From JBCDGZ01 sp038750655 (GTDB lineage: Bacteria; Bacteroidota; Bacteroidia; Chitinophagales; Saprospiraceae): a stretch of 24,479 nt of DNA. Below the pieces are notes generated by a model. The model searched no databases and was not told where the DNA came from. It was given only the letters and a program-made list of their open reading frames with translations. Where the stretch lies: assembly GCA_038750655.1 (NCBI GenBank), contig JBCDGZ010000119.1, positions 1-24,479 on the forward strand. The letters run 5' to 3'. Shown here in pieces: positions 6,106 to 14,836 of the stretch; within the stretch, counting starts at the first letter, position 1; every line of letters starts with the position of its first letter. The translations under genes were made by a program, and so were the position numbers.

Positions 6106-8523
6106 CTAGGGCCTCCTAATCTTTTCTATTCTCGCCTTTATATCTATCAAATGATATTTTGATAACTCTTCTTTTTGCTTCTTGATGGCTCCCTTTAACA
6201 TGGCGTACAACAACTCTAGCTGCTGGCGCGCCAGCGCCTTAATATCGCTCTGATTATCCTGTGCTTTTTCTAATTTCATCAACTCTTCCATTTTATCAAT
6301 ATAAGCCCTTTGGAGGTTGCGGCGATAGGGGTCAATGGAGGCATTACTATTGAGTTCTCCCCAGACGCTTTGGCGAGTGTCGTCGAACAGATTGAGTAGG
6401 GTGTAGGTGCCATTGCCGTGCAGGGCCTGCGCCTCGCTGAGCCGGTGCAGCCGAGGGGCTTCAAAAAGGCGATTGAGGCTTTGCACCTGCAAGTTGCGCA
6501 GCCGCTCCATCAAACCGTTGGATTCAATACGCTGCAAAACATCTGACTCAATCAACCAGTGAGGCGTCTGAAATAAGTATTTATCCAAAAAGCGAACAGC
6601 GGCCTGCTGCTTGGCCTTCGGCACCGGCGTAAACACAATGCCTTGCTCATCCGAAGTCTTGCGATATTCATACACCCCGCCCACATTCGTCCCCACATGC
6701 CGCATGTAGCGCCCCAGCTGGCTGTAGACCTGTCCGTACAACTCCTTGAGCTGATCGTAAGGCTTGGCCTCCTCGCTGCTCCATTCGACGAGGTTGGGGA
6801 TAATGCGCTTGAGGTTGGCAATGCCCAGCTCGCTGGCCGCAACGGCATCGTCGCTCAAGTCCTCCGTTTGCGATGAAGGGTCGACGGGGTTGCGACGCTG
6901 GGCACCGTAGCGATACAGCGGATCACCGGCCCGCTCTTTGACCCAGCCATTGAGGACCTTCCGCTCGGCCTCGCTGGACGAGGCGCTAGGGATGGGCTTG
7001 TAACCATAGACGATCGACCAGATGTCATAGGTGCCGATAGCGGGGTAGTAGCGTTTGACGCCATCTTCGGGTTGGGCGACGTAGTTGAAGCGGGCATAGT
7101 CCATGATCGACGGGGCGGTGCCGTGCTTAGCCGTAAAGCTGGGAGAGCGCAGTGAGTCCACCGGAAAGGCGACACTAGAGCCCATGTTGTGGGGGAGGCC
7201 CAAGGTATGGCCTACTTCGTGGGCCGCCACAAAGCGCACCAATTCGCCCATGATTTCTTTTTTGAAATTGACGCCTCGGGCTTCGGGGTTGATGGCGGCG
7301 GTTTGTATGAAAAACCAGTTGCGGAGCAGCTTGAGGATATTGTGGTACCAGAGAATATCGCTTTCCAGGATTTCGCCGCTGCGCGGGTCGTGGACATGAG
7401 GACCCTGGGCGTTTTGGATGTCGGTGGTGATGTAGCGGATGACCGAGTAGCGTACATCCTCGGGGCTCCAATCGGGATTTTCTTCCTTGCTTGGTGCATC
7501 CTTGGCCATAATAGCATTTTTGAAGCCGGCGGCCTCGAAAGCCTTCTGCCAGTCTTCGACGCCTTGTTTGAGGTAGGGCACCCACTGTTTGGGCGTTGCT
7601 GGATCGATGTAATAGACGATGGGGTTGGTGGGTTCGACCAGTTCGCCTCGGGCCATGGCTGCGGGGTCTTTGGGTTCTAGCCGCCAACGGGTGATGTATC
7701 GGCGCTCGGGCGCGCGCTGCTCATCGATGCTGTAATCGGTTTGGTTGATGGAATAATAGCCTACCCGCGAATCGTAGAGGCGGGCCTGCATCGGCTCTTC
7801 GGGCAGCAGAATAAAAGATTGATTCATTTCTACAGACAGCGTTCCGGTGACTCTATTGTCGGGCAGCTTATTGCCTTTGTAGGTTAGAACGTGGCGAACT
7901 TCGACATTCTGCGGGAAGCTGCGAATCGAGCTGATCAAACTACGGCTTTTATCGAGACTTTTGATTTCAAAACTTTTGCGCTGTCGGGGCTGCAGCGCAC
8001 CAATCATTTCTACATCAGTCGTAAATAGCGGATTAGCTTCGAAAATAAGCCCACTACTGTCCTTAGAGAACGCTTTGATGTCGAAAGCCATGACAATGGG
8101 TTCGAAATTGTTATTGAGCACCGACTGATAGACCGGATCTTCTTCGCTAGCAACGCTATTAAATGAGACCGAACGCAGTAGGATTTTATCATCCTTCCTT
8201 TGCCAGCGAATGACTTGTTGAGGACGAGACTTCATCCCCGCACCACCAAAGGCCATATTTTTGACAAAGCCAGAAATTCGACTGACAATCAGGATTTCCC
8301 GCTCTAGCAGATCATTAGGAATTTCGAAATAATATTTACTGCCCATTTTATGTACGGTAAAAAGGCCATCGTCGCTGACGGCTTTATCGGTGATGACCTC
8401 TTCGTAGGGCTTGATTTTATTGGTTGATTTCGGTTTTTTGTTTTCTTTTCCATCTTGTGCAGAAAGCGAATAAACCGAAGAGAATAGAGAAAGTAGAATA
8501 ACAAAGTACAATGAACGTCTCAT
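6106..8523 (-). CDS. Secreted zinc-dependent metalloprotease (DUF5117/DUF4953-like)
   Basis: The 805-residue protein carries the metzincin-type zinc motif HEVGHTLGLPHN. His435, His439 and His445 would be zinc ligands and Glu436 the catalytic base. Residues 1-22 are a signal peptide (SLYFVILLSLFSSVYSLSA, then QDG). The long N-terminal part (about 40-320) and the C-terminal part (about 480-800) fit the domain set DUF5118, DUF5117 and DUF4953 that flanks this motif in many Bacteroidota proteins of about 800 residues. The family is assigned as metallopeptidase by motif; substrates are not known to me. The protein probably acts in the periplasm or at the cell surface. The gene is read leftward, 68 bp downstream of the antiporter gene, so the two may be co-transcribed. 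It is GC-rich, which produces several long false frames on the opposite strand. Confidence 0.9.
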   Translation of the reverse strand: MRRSLYFVILLSLFSSVYSLSAQDGKENKKPKSTNKIKPYEEVITDKAVSDDGLFTVHKMGSKYYFEIPNDLLEREILIVSRISGFVKNMAFGGAGMKSRPQQVIRWQRKDDKILLRSVSFNSVASEEDPVYQSVLNNNFEPIVMAFDIKAFSKDSSGLIFEANPLFTTDVEMIGALQPRQRKSFEIKSLDKSRSLISSIRSFPQNVEVRHVLTYKGNKLPDNRVTGTLSVEMNQSFILLPEEPMQARLYDSRVGYYSINQTDYSIDEQRAPERRYITRWRLEPKDPAAMARGELVEPTNPIVYYIDPATPKQWVPYLKQGVEDWQKAFEAAGFKNAIMAKDAPSKEENPDWSPEDVRYSVIRYITTDIQNAQGPHVHDPRSGEILESDILWYHNILKLLRNWFFIQTAAINPEARGVNFKKEIMGELVRFVAAHEVGHTLGLPHNMGSSVAFPVDSLRSPSFTAKHGTAPSIMDYARFNYVAQPEDGVKRYYPAIGTYDIWSIVYGYKPIPSASSSEAERKVLNGWVKERAGDPLYRYGAQRRNPVDPSSQTEDLSDDAVAASELGIANLKRIIPNLVEWSSEEAKPYDQLKELYGQVYSQLGRYMRHVGTNVGGVYEYRKTSDEQGIVFTPVPKAKQQAAVRFLDKYLFQTPHWLIESDVLQRIESNGLMERLRNLQVQSLNRLFEAPRLHRLSEAQALHGNGTYTLLNLFDDTRQSVWGELNSNASIDPYRRNLQRAYIDKMEELMKLEKAQDNQSDIKALARQQLELLYAMLKGAIKKQKEELSKYHLIDIKARIEKIRRP

Positions 8524-8591
8524 AATAGTATGGTAATATTGGTTATGGTTAATTCGTAATCGTCAATAGCTATATATAATAGGAGTGGGCA

Positions 8592-10466
8592 TCAGTTGTT
8601 ATCAGCCAATTGTTGAGCAGGACGTTCTTCGGGTAAAATATCGATGGCTTTACCTGCATAAACCAGCAGGTTGCCCGCCTGAACCGGCAATTCATTGTAA
8701 GGATGAGTCAGGATACGGAATTTACCCGTGCTGTCTTTAAAGAGTAGAGGAATACTGTGCGGAGCTTCGTTGAGTTGTTTCATCAAAAGCAAAAAATGGG
8801 CCTTCGATCGGATATTGATTTCATAAATATTGGGGTAATCCCTCAAGGTTTCGTTCAGATTGAGGTAATCATCTCGGAGTAAAAATAAGGCTTGATGCGG
8901 TAATTGATCAATAGGCAGTTTGAGTTCATCAGATGTAATCAAGCGAAAGGTTCCCATCTCTCCAAAGATTCCCTGGTAGCGTTTGATGGCCTGGTTGTTG
9001 ACATCCGGGCTGCTGGTCATGGCAATCAGATACCCGACATCTAGCAGATCGAAGTGATCTTCCATATCATCCGTAAAAACATCATTTCTAAAAGCTTCCA
9101 AGCCCAGTTTCTGGGCCTTTTCGAGATTCGAATTATTGGTATCTACCAGTACTACATGACGGCCATTGTCCGTAAGGTATTTGGCGATGGTTCGGGCCGC
9201 GATATTGGCCCCAATAATCATAATACCCTCCGAGGAGCTGAGCGTCACACCCAGGCGTTTGGCCAAGAAACGAGCCGTCGTAGCATTGAGCAGTACCGTT
9301 CCCAAAACCACCATAAACACCAGCGGCGTAATATATTCCGCACCCGGCACCCCATCGCTCATCAACTTAATCCCAAAGAGCGAAGCAATACCCGCGGCCA
9401 CAATTCCGCGCGGACCTACCCAGGAGACAAAGAGTTTTTCCTGCATACTCAACCCCGATCGCCCCGTGCTCACAAATACCCCCAAAGGGCGCAGCACTAA
9501 AATAATGATGCCGAAAAGCAGCAGGCAATTCCAGTTGAGCAGGAGCTGTAAGTCTTCCATATTGATATTGGCCGCCAGCAGGATAAACAAGATCGAGATC
9601 AGCAGTACACTCAAGGATTCTTTAAAAGACAAAATATCCTTAAGCTGCGGGACATTCAGATTGGCCAAGATCATACCCATGATCACCACCGCCAGCAGGC
9701 CAGATTCCTTGGCCAAAATATCCGAAAAGACAAAGATCATCAGTACTAAAGCCAGTGTAAATACATTGAGCAAGTAGTGAGGAACCCATTCCCTTCTGAT
9801 CAACTCATATAGAATAAAGGCCGCAATGCCTCCGGCAGCCAGACCAATCAACAGAATCTGAGCAAAAGAAATCAGCACATGCGAACTGAACTCAATGCCG
9901 CCCTGCCCAGAGGCAATAAATTCGAAGACCAATACAGCGACGAGCGCGCCGATCGGGTCAATTAAAATCCCCTCCCATTTGAGAATCGTGGACACATTTT
10001 TTGTCAACGGTACATTCATCAAAATCGGTGCAATGACCGTAGGGCCGGTAACGATGACCAGTGCGGCGAATAAAAAGGAGACCGCCCAGCTGAGGTTCAT
10101 CAGAAAGTGGGCCGCCAGGCCCGCCCCAATGAAGGTGATAACCGAGCCGACGGTGATGAGTTTGACGATGACCGGGCCGACGTCTTGCACTTCCTTTTTC
10201 TTCAAAGTCAATCCTCCCTCAAACAGGATAATACCTATGGCTAGCGATACAAAGTAGAACAGCGACTGGCCTGGGAAGAGCCCCTCGCCATTGTTCGGGT
10301 CGAATACTGGATTGATGAGCTTACTTCCATCTGCGGTCCAAAGGGTGGAGATGGGGCCGACCAGCAAGCCAGTCAGGATAAGAGGTAGAATAGCGGGGAC
10401 TTTGATCCGCCAGGCTAACCATTGCGCTAATATTCCAAGTATGATGATCCCTGCGAGTTCGAGCAT
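8592..10466 (-). CDS. CPA-type Na+(K+)/H+ antiporter with C-terminal RCK (TrkA-N/TrkA-C) domains
   Basis: The 624-residue protein has two halves. Residues 1-400 form a sodium/proton exchanger domain of about 12 membrane helices. Family signs include GIILFEGGLTL, TGPTVIAPIL, a buried acidic DPIGALVAVLVFE motif (the likely ion-binding helix) and WVGPRGIVAAGIASLFG. From Gly414 a Rossmann-like TrkA-N domain follows (GIMIIGANIAAR, Asp442 ending strand 2 in VVLVD), which in RCK domains binds NAD(H) or another nucleotide. The last 100 residues look like a TrkA-C ligand-binding domain. The protein probably works in the inner membrane in pH and sodium or potassium balance, gated by the RCK part. Whether it prefers sodium or potassium cannot be read from the sequence. 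It is the upstream gene of a leftward pair with the metalloprotease. Confidence 0.92.
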   Translation of the reverse strand: MLELAGIIILGILAQWLAWRIKVPAILPLILTGLLVGPISTLWTADGSKLINPVFDPNNGEGLFPGQSLFYFVSLAIGIILFEGGLTLKKKEVQDVGPVIVKLITVGSVITFIGAGLAAHFLMNLSWAVSFLFAALVIVTGPTVIAPILMNVPLTKNVSTILKWEGILIDPIGALVAVLVFEFIASGQGGIEFSSHVLISFAQILLIGLAAGGIAAFILYELIRREWVPHYLLNVFTLALVLMIFVFSDILAKESGLLAVVIMGMILANLNVPQLKDILSFKESLSVLLISILFILLAANINMEDLQLLLNWNCLLLFGIIILVLRPLGVFVSTGRSGLSMQEKLFVSWVGPRGIVAAGIASLFGIKLMSDGVPGAEYITPLVFMVVLGTVLLNATTARFLAKRLGVTLSSSEGIMIIGANIAARTIAKYLTDNGRHVVLVDTNNSNLEKAQKLGLEAFRNDVFTDDMEDHFDLLDVGYLIAMTSSPDVNNQAIKRYQGIFGEMGTFRLITSDELKLPIDQLPHQALFLLRDDYLNLNETLRDYPNIYEINIRSKAHFLLLMKQLNEAPHSIPLLFKDSTGKFRILTHPYNELPVQAGNLLVYAGKAIDILPEERPAQQLADNN

Positions 10467-11147
10467 AGTATCGTATAAAAGGTAAAGTTCCGGAATTTAT
10501 GACGCTCTCCACGAGCGGCTATCAAGTTATTGTGAAAATATCAATAATTTACTGATCCAACCTAATTATTCATAATCATAATAAGGTCCTCTTATAGAAA
10601 TGGATGAATCGCCGCTTAGTTCATACCAAGTCCCAGTATGCTGCGTCTGTTGGACTAAGAGTCTGTTCGGAAATTATTAATCGGCCTGCAAATGCCCCTT
10701 TTTCGCTGATGCTGCGTTGCAGAACCGGGCTTCGTAGCTCGGCTACGATCCCGAACCTGCGCCTTGCCTAAGCAAAAAATTGACTGTTTTCGGCTCGAAG
10801 AACAAAATCCGAACAGACTCAGAAGTGGCTTGAACCCTAGAAATAGGACAATAAATTTGCATTTGATCCGAAATATTACAAACTTGTAATTACCTAAACA
10901 TCGGACAATTCAATATTCCACTCTTTATCTCCACACCTTTTTCTAAATAATAAACAGCTACCTGTAATCACTTAGTGTATCCATCCGCCTACACGATGGT
11001 TAACTATGCTTTCTACTGAAACGCACCTCGATGTGCCTTTGCAGTCCAACATCTTATGGATGCTGGTAGCGTTGTGCTCCTATCCTGTATTAGAAAAGGC
11101 CTTTTAATCATTAATAAATCATTCAAAAATTTTAAACCATTCTCATC
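10467..11147. other. 681-bp intergenic region between antiporter and lipoprotein genes
   Basis: The region separates divergent genes and holds the 162-bp palindromic element at 10659-10820 (listed separately). Beyond it there is a 12-bp palindrome AAAAGGCCTTTT at 11094-11105 and a 33-codon frame at 11006-11107 that I do not regard as a gene without further support. No RNA gene is recognised. Confidence 0.5.
10659..10820. mobile_element. 162-bp MITE-like palindromic element
   Basis: The element is bounded by perfect 13-bp inverted repeats: GAGTCTGTTCGGA (10659-10671) and TCCGAACAGACTC (10808-10820). The interior is an imperfect palindrome. Near its centre CGTAGC and GCTACG pair across TCG, with CGGG/CCCG and GCAG/CTGC pairings outside them. 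It has no coding capacity. Terminal inverted repeats on a short, foldable, non-coding unit are the hallmark of a MITE or a related dispersed repeat moved by a transposase elsewhere in the genome. I see no clear target-site duplication and only one copy here, so mobility is inferred. Confidence 0.6.
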
Positions 11148-11657
11148 ATGAAAAAATTATTATTTGCCAGTTTGGTCCTCTCTCTCGTCTTATTAGTTTT
11201 TGCCTGTAATCACAAAGATGACCTGGGGGTACAAAACGATGATTCCAACCTGCAACTCACCGAAACCAAGCTCCCTTTAGCGGATAGTGCTGACGGGACA
11301 GATAATGAAGACACGGAGGAAGAAACCGTCCTGACCTTAGATGAAGAAAGCTACAATGCCGATATTCCGCTCGATGAACTCATGGCCAGAAAATTCTGCA
11401 TCTACGTCATTGTGTCTGCTTCGGGGCCTGATTGTGGCGATTGGGGACCCAACACCATCATTTGTGTCAATTGTCCTGATAATGATGAATGCCCGGGAGT
11501 TGACGCTCCTGGTGTAAGTAGATACCGCCTAGTAGATGCTGACGGTGGACTACGTTGTAAAGGAGAATGGTCACGCAGTATCAATCTCTACGATCCGGGG
11601 CATTGTATCAACGGCTGTCTTGGTGGAGGAAAGCCCGGATACAAGTTTGTCAATTAA
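11148..11657 (+). CDS. Small Cys-rich lipoprotein of unknown function
   Basis: The 169-residue product starts with a type II signal peptide (MKKLLFASLVLSLVLLVFAC). The lipobox LVFAC places the lipidated Cys at residue 20. Residues 24-80 are very acidic and low in complexity (DSADGTDNEDTEEE), probably a flexible spacer. The C-terminal 85 residues hold eight or so cysteines and many glycines (CIYVIVSASGPDC, CVNC, CINGCLGGG), suggesting a small disulfide-bonded domain. The negative charges after the lipid Cys (NHKDDLG) may act as a surface-export signal, as reported for Bacteroidota lipoproteins. I do not recognise the domain. The gene stands alone and shares a terminator with ppk1. Confidence 0.75.
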   Translation: MKKLLFASLVLSLVLLVFACNHKDDLGVQNDDSNLQLTETKLPLADSADGTDNEDTEEETVLTLDEESYNADIPLDELMARKFCIYVIVSASGPDCGDWGPNTIICVNCPDNDECPGVDAPGVSRYRLVDADGGLRCKGEWSRSINLYDPGHCINGCLGGGKPGYKFVN

Positions 11658-11666
11658 TTGGAAAAA

Positions 11667-11706
11667 TGAATGGTTGGGCTGGCTTCGGTGTCAGCTCGAC
11701 CATTCA
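11667..11706. terminator. Bidirectional terminator between the lipoprotein gene and ppk1
   Basis: A 15-bp stem with two GT wobbles (11667-11681 with 11692-11706) closes a 10-nt loop. On the minus strand it is followed by TTTTTCC and abuts the ppk1 stop codon. On the plus strand it starts 10 bp after the lipoprotein stop and is followed by CTATTTCTT. Confidence 0.75.
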
Positions 11707-13803
11707 CTATTTCTTACTAAATTTCTCAGTTTCTCTTTTGATGTAGTAGTAGGTCTCTAGTTGAGAACGTACAGCCAAGTCAGAGGAGTTTTTGAAGTAT
11801 TCATTGGACAGATCGCCATCGATAACCCTTGCTTTGACATTATCCGCAAATTGGATGTTGAGGTATTCCTTGATGGACTTACGTATCCTTTCATCATAGA
11901 CCGGAAAGACCGTTTCGATGCGATAGCTCAGATTACGCACCATCCAGTCTGCCGAGGAGAGGTAGATCCTTTCCTTTCCATTGTTGTGGAAAATAAATAC
12001 TCGGGAGTGCTCCAAAAAGCGATCGACGATGCTGGTCACTTCGATGTTTTCACTAATTCCCTTCACGCCAGGTACAATACAACAAATGCCTCGGACGATG
12101 GCCCGGACCTTTACCCCAGCTTGGCTAGCCTCGTAGAGTTTGACGATCATCTTCTTATCCTGCAAGCTGTTCATCTTTAGAATAATCTCCGCGGGCTTGC
12201 CCTCTTGGGCATTGATAATCTCCTGGTCGATGAAGCGGTTAAGGTCTTCGCGTAGGTTAAACTGACCGACCAGCAAATGGCGGAAATTGTAGCGCGGGGC
12301 CTTCACCGTTTCGAGGAAAGAAAAGACCCTGGCGACCTCCCGCGTGATGCGAGGATCGGCTGTGAAAACCCCAAAGTCGCTATAAATCTTAGCCGTATCT
12401 TCGTGGAAATTCCCGGTGCTGAGGTAGGCATAAAATGTCTTTTTCCCTGCCTCCTCCCGACTCACTAAAGCCAGCTTAGAGTGCACCTTTACGCCCGGAA
12501 AGCTATAGTGGACATTGACTCCGGCTGCTTCCAGCTTCTCTCCCCATTCCAAATTGGCTTCTTCATCAAAGCGTGCCTTTACCTCAATGAACACCGTCAC
12601 TTGCTTACCGGCCTTGACCGCATTCATTAGCGCCGTCATAATCCGCGAGCGGCTGGCCACCCGGTACTGCACCACCTTGATGTGGGTGACCCGACGGTCG
12701 CGCGCTGCCGTCTCGAAAAACCGCACCACCGATTCGTAGGATTGGTAGGGCAGGTAGATCATATGGTCGCGGCGCTTGATGCCGGTGAAGATATTATTGG
12801 CATTTTCCAACGGCCGGTAGGGCAGGGGAGGCAGCGGGGTATTTTTGAGGTGCTGCATCCCAAAATCCGGGAATTTGAAAAAGTCGAAATTATTATGATA
12901 GCGCCCTTCCGGTGAGAGGTCGTAGTCCTCTAGCTCAAAAGTTTCTTTGAGGAATTGTAGAAGGTGCTCGGGCATATCGCGGTCGTAGACCAGTCGGGCG
13001 GCGGGGCCGACGTTGCGCTTATTGAGGCTGCGTTTGATTTTTTGCAGTAGATCACCCGAGAATTCATCTTCGATATAAAGTTCAGCATCGCGGGTCAGTT
13101 TGATAGAAAAAGAGTCAATGATGTCGAAGCCGGGGAAGATGTACTGGGCATTGTGGCGCACCAGGTCATCCAGCATCATTATATCGTGTCGATGGTGCTG
13201 CGAGGGCAGTTGGATAAAGCGAGGGCGGTGATCCGAAGGAATCTTGATAATGGCGTATTGGTCATCCTCGTCTTTGTCCGCATCTTTGCTGCGCAGCCAA
13301 AGGCTGAGGTAGAGGGCGGCATTGTTGAGGAAGGGACGGATCTTTTGCTTCACCAGCAGCACTGGCTGTACGAAGGGCAGGAGGTTATTTTGGAAGTAGG
13401 ACTCGATAAATTCCTTCTGTTCTTCGTTGACCTGATAGCCCCGCAGAAGGTTGATGTTGTAGCCTTCGAGTTCATTGATGACCTCTTCCTGGAAAATACG
13501 GCTAAACTCCTCTTGTTGCTTGTTAACGATCTTCTGGGTTTTTTTCAGCAAGTGCTTAGGATCAAAATCCAGCTGCTTCTTCGTCTTTTTGCTCACCCTG
13601 ACCAGGTTGCGCTGCTGAGCAATTCTGACGCGGAAAAATTCATCCAGGTTGTTGGAGTAAATCGCCAAAAATTTGATGCGTTCAAAGAGCGGGACCGAAG
13701 GGTCTTTGGCCTCTTGCAGTACTCGTTCGTTGAAGGACAACCAGCTAATGTCCCTTTCTAAAAAGGGCAGTTTATCCACCTTCTGTTCACTTAAATTCTC
13801 CAT
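11707..13803 (-). CDS. ppk1: Polyphosphate kinase 1
   Basis: Polyphosphate kinase 1 reversibly transfers the ATP gamma-phosphate onto polyphosphate chains. The 698-residue length is normal. The N-terminal domain begins FLERDISWLSFNERVLQEA, a signature of the family, and continues through YSNNLDEFFRVR. The catalytic half is related to phospholipase D, with two conserved histidines: His441 in FPGVKVHSKLAL, the likely autophosphorylated residue (E. coli His435), and His599 in RFLEHSRVF (E. coli His592). The motif RGICCIVPGV is also intact. The gene lies 25 bp downstream of the DUF72 gene on the same strand, so the two are probably one transcript. Likely roles are phosphate storage and stress response. 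No exopolyphosphatase or PhoU gene is seen nearby. Confidence 0.96.
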   Translation of the reverse strand: MENLSEQKVDKLPFLERDISWLSFNERVLQEAKDPSVPLFERIKFLAIYSNNLDEFFRVRIAQQRNLVRVSKKTKKQLDFDPKHLLKKTQKIVNKQQEEFSRIFQEEVINELEGYNINLLRGYQVNEEQKEFIESYFQNNLLPFVQPVLLVKQKIRPFLNNAALYLSLWLRSKDADKDEDDQYAIIKIPSDHRPRFIQLPSQHHRHDIMMLDDLVRHNAQYIFPGFDIIDSFSIKLTRDAELYIEDEFSGDLLQKIKRSLNKRNVGPAARLVYDRDMPEHLLQFLKETFELEDYDLSPEGRYHNNFDFFKFPDFGMQHLKNTPLPPLPYRPLENANNIFTGIKRRDHMIYLPYQSYESVVRFFETAARDRRVTHIKVVQYRVASRSRIMTALMNAVKAGKQVTVFIEVKARFDEEANLEWGEKLEAAGVNVHYSFPGVKVHSKLALVSREEAGKKTFYAYLSTGNFHEDTAKIYSDFGVFTADPRITREVARVFSFLETVKAPRYNFRHLLVGQFNLREDLNRFIDQEIINAQEGKPAEIILKMNSLQDKKMIVKLYEASQAGVKVRAIVRGICCIVPGVKGISENIEVTSIVDRFLEHSRVFIFHNNGKERIYLSSADWMVRNLSYRIETVFPVYDERIRKSIKEYLNIQFADNVKARVIDGDLSNEYFKNSSDLAVRSQLETYYYIKRETEKFSKK

Positions 13804-13828
13804 TTATCGAGTTTTCACTAAAATGATT

Positions 13829-14746
13829 TTAAAACAAACTGATCTGACGACCTGCATCAGGGTCTATGAGTTTGGGGCCCCGGGTTTGGGCCAGCCCTCT
13901 TTTTTCGAATTGTTCATAAAAGTAAGTCACCATATCAGGAGCCATAAGATTATCGGGTTCGTGCGGAAAAAAGTAAACGCGCGAAAGTCCCATTTCAAAC
14001 CACTCGTGCAAGCGATCGACCCACGCATCGGCCCGGCTGTAGTCCGTTGGATGTAGCCCATTTCCCACAAATCGTATCATGGCCAGATTGGTCGTCAAAC
14101 GCTGGTGCAGCACATCCCGTCGTCCCGCCACATCGGTAATAACGGTAGCAATGCCGTGCTCTTCAAACAAGCTACACAAATCCTCGAAATAATCCGTTTG
14201 TTGAAACCAACTTTCGTGGCGCAGCTCTATAGCTAGTGGGATATGTTTGGGGAAGTGTTGGACAAAGTACTGCAAAATCTTAAAACGCTGGGTATCAAAG
14301 TAGGGCGGCAATTGCATGAAGCAGCAGCCTAGTTTCTCTTCTAGCCGGGCGATATGATCGCAAAAAACCATCAATTGATCACTGCCCTGACCCAGATTGC
14401 GACTGTGGCTAATGGTTTGTGGAAGTTTGGGACAAAAGTGAAAATCATCCGCCGATTCTTCCCGCCATTTGTGGACCATATCCAGTGTTGGAATGCGGTA
14501 GTGCGTCGTATTGAGTTCGATGGTGTTGAACTGGCGAGTGTAGTGATAAAGAAAGTCCTTACTTTTGGTTTTGAGCGGATAGACATGGCCGACCCACTCT
14601 TTCATACTCCAACCGGTACAGCCCAGATAAACCTCCGGTGCCGTTGCGCTTGCGGCTAGGTTAGAGAGATAGTCGACAGTAGCCCTGGCCGTTGGAGGAA
14701 GGGAAAAGTCGACTTCGCTAATATCATGCAGTTTTCCAAATTTCAT
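13829..14746 (-). CDS. DUF72 (YecE-like) protein with a C-terminal clamp-binding-like motif
   Basis: The 305-residue protein belongs to the DUF72/YecE family, a TIM-barrel-like fold of uncertain biochemical role. Recognisable parts are VYLGCTGWSMKEWVG near residue 40, FNTIELNTTHYRIP, FHFCPKLPQTISH, the MQLPP segment, AIELRHESWF and RFVGNGLHPTDY. The last five residues are QISLF, which fits the bacterial sliding-clamp-binding consensus QLxLF and hints at a link with DNA replication or repair. That link is an inference. The gene is divergent from bioD across 90 bp and precedes ppk1 by 25 bp, probably in one transcript. Confidence 0.88.
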   Translation of the reverse strand: MKFGKLHDISEVDFSLPPTARATVDYLSNLAASATAPEVYLGCTGWSMKEWVGHVYPLKTKSKDFLYHYTRQFNTIELNTTHYRIPTLDMVHKWREESADDFHFCPKLPQTISHSRNLGQGSDQLMVFCDHIARLEEKLGCCFMQLPPYFDTQRFKILQYFVQHFPKHIPLAIELRHESWFQQTDYFEDLCSLFEEHGIATVITDVAGRRDVLHQRLTTNLAMIRFVGNGLHPTDYSRADAWVDRLHEWFEMGLSRVYFFPHEPDNLMAPDMVTYFYEQFEKRGLAQTRGPKLIDPDAGRQISLF

Positions 14747-14821
14747 AAATGGCTCCCTTCAGGATGGGCCGAAAATACGAAAATACCCAGCAGAATAAAA
14801 GGCTTTTGTGGCTTGTTTTGA

Positions 14822-14829
14822 TAATTTTG
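14822..14829 (+). promoter_or_regulatory. Candidate -7 box of the bioD promoter
   Basis: TAATTTTG matches the Bacteroidota -7 consensus TAnnTTTG and ends 7 bp before the bioD ATG. If used, transcription would start at or next to the start codon, giving a leaderless or nearly leaderless mRNA. No well-spaced -33 TTTG is present (the nearest lies only 13 bp upstream), so the call is tentative. Confidence 0.3.
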
Positions 14830-14836
14830 CGCTTCT

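Noticed and set aside
6552..7687. Several long frames on both strands inside the metalloprotease gene
   Set aside because: They overlap a gene with a clear signal peptide and zinc motif; they are by-products of its GC-rich third codon positions.
11006..11107. 33-codon frame upstream of the lipoprotein gene
   Set aside because: Too short, with no promoter match or recognisable feature; could be chance.
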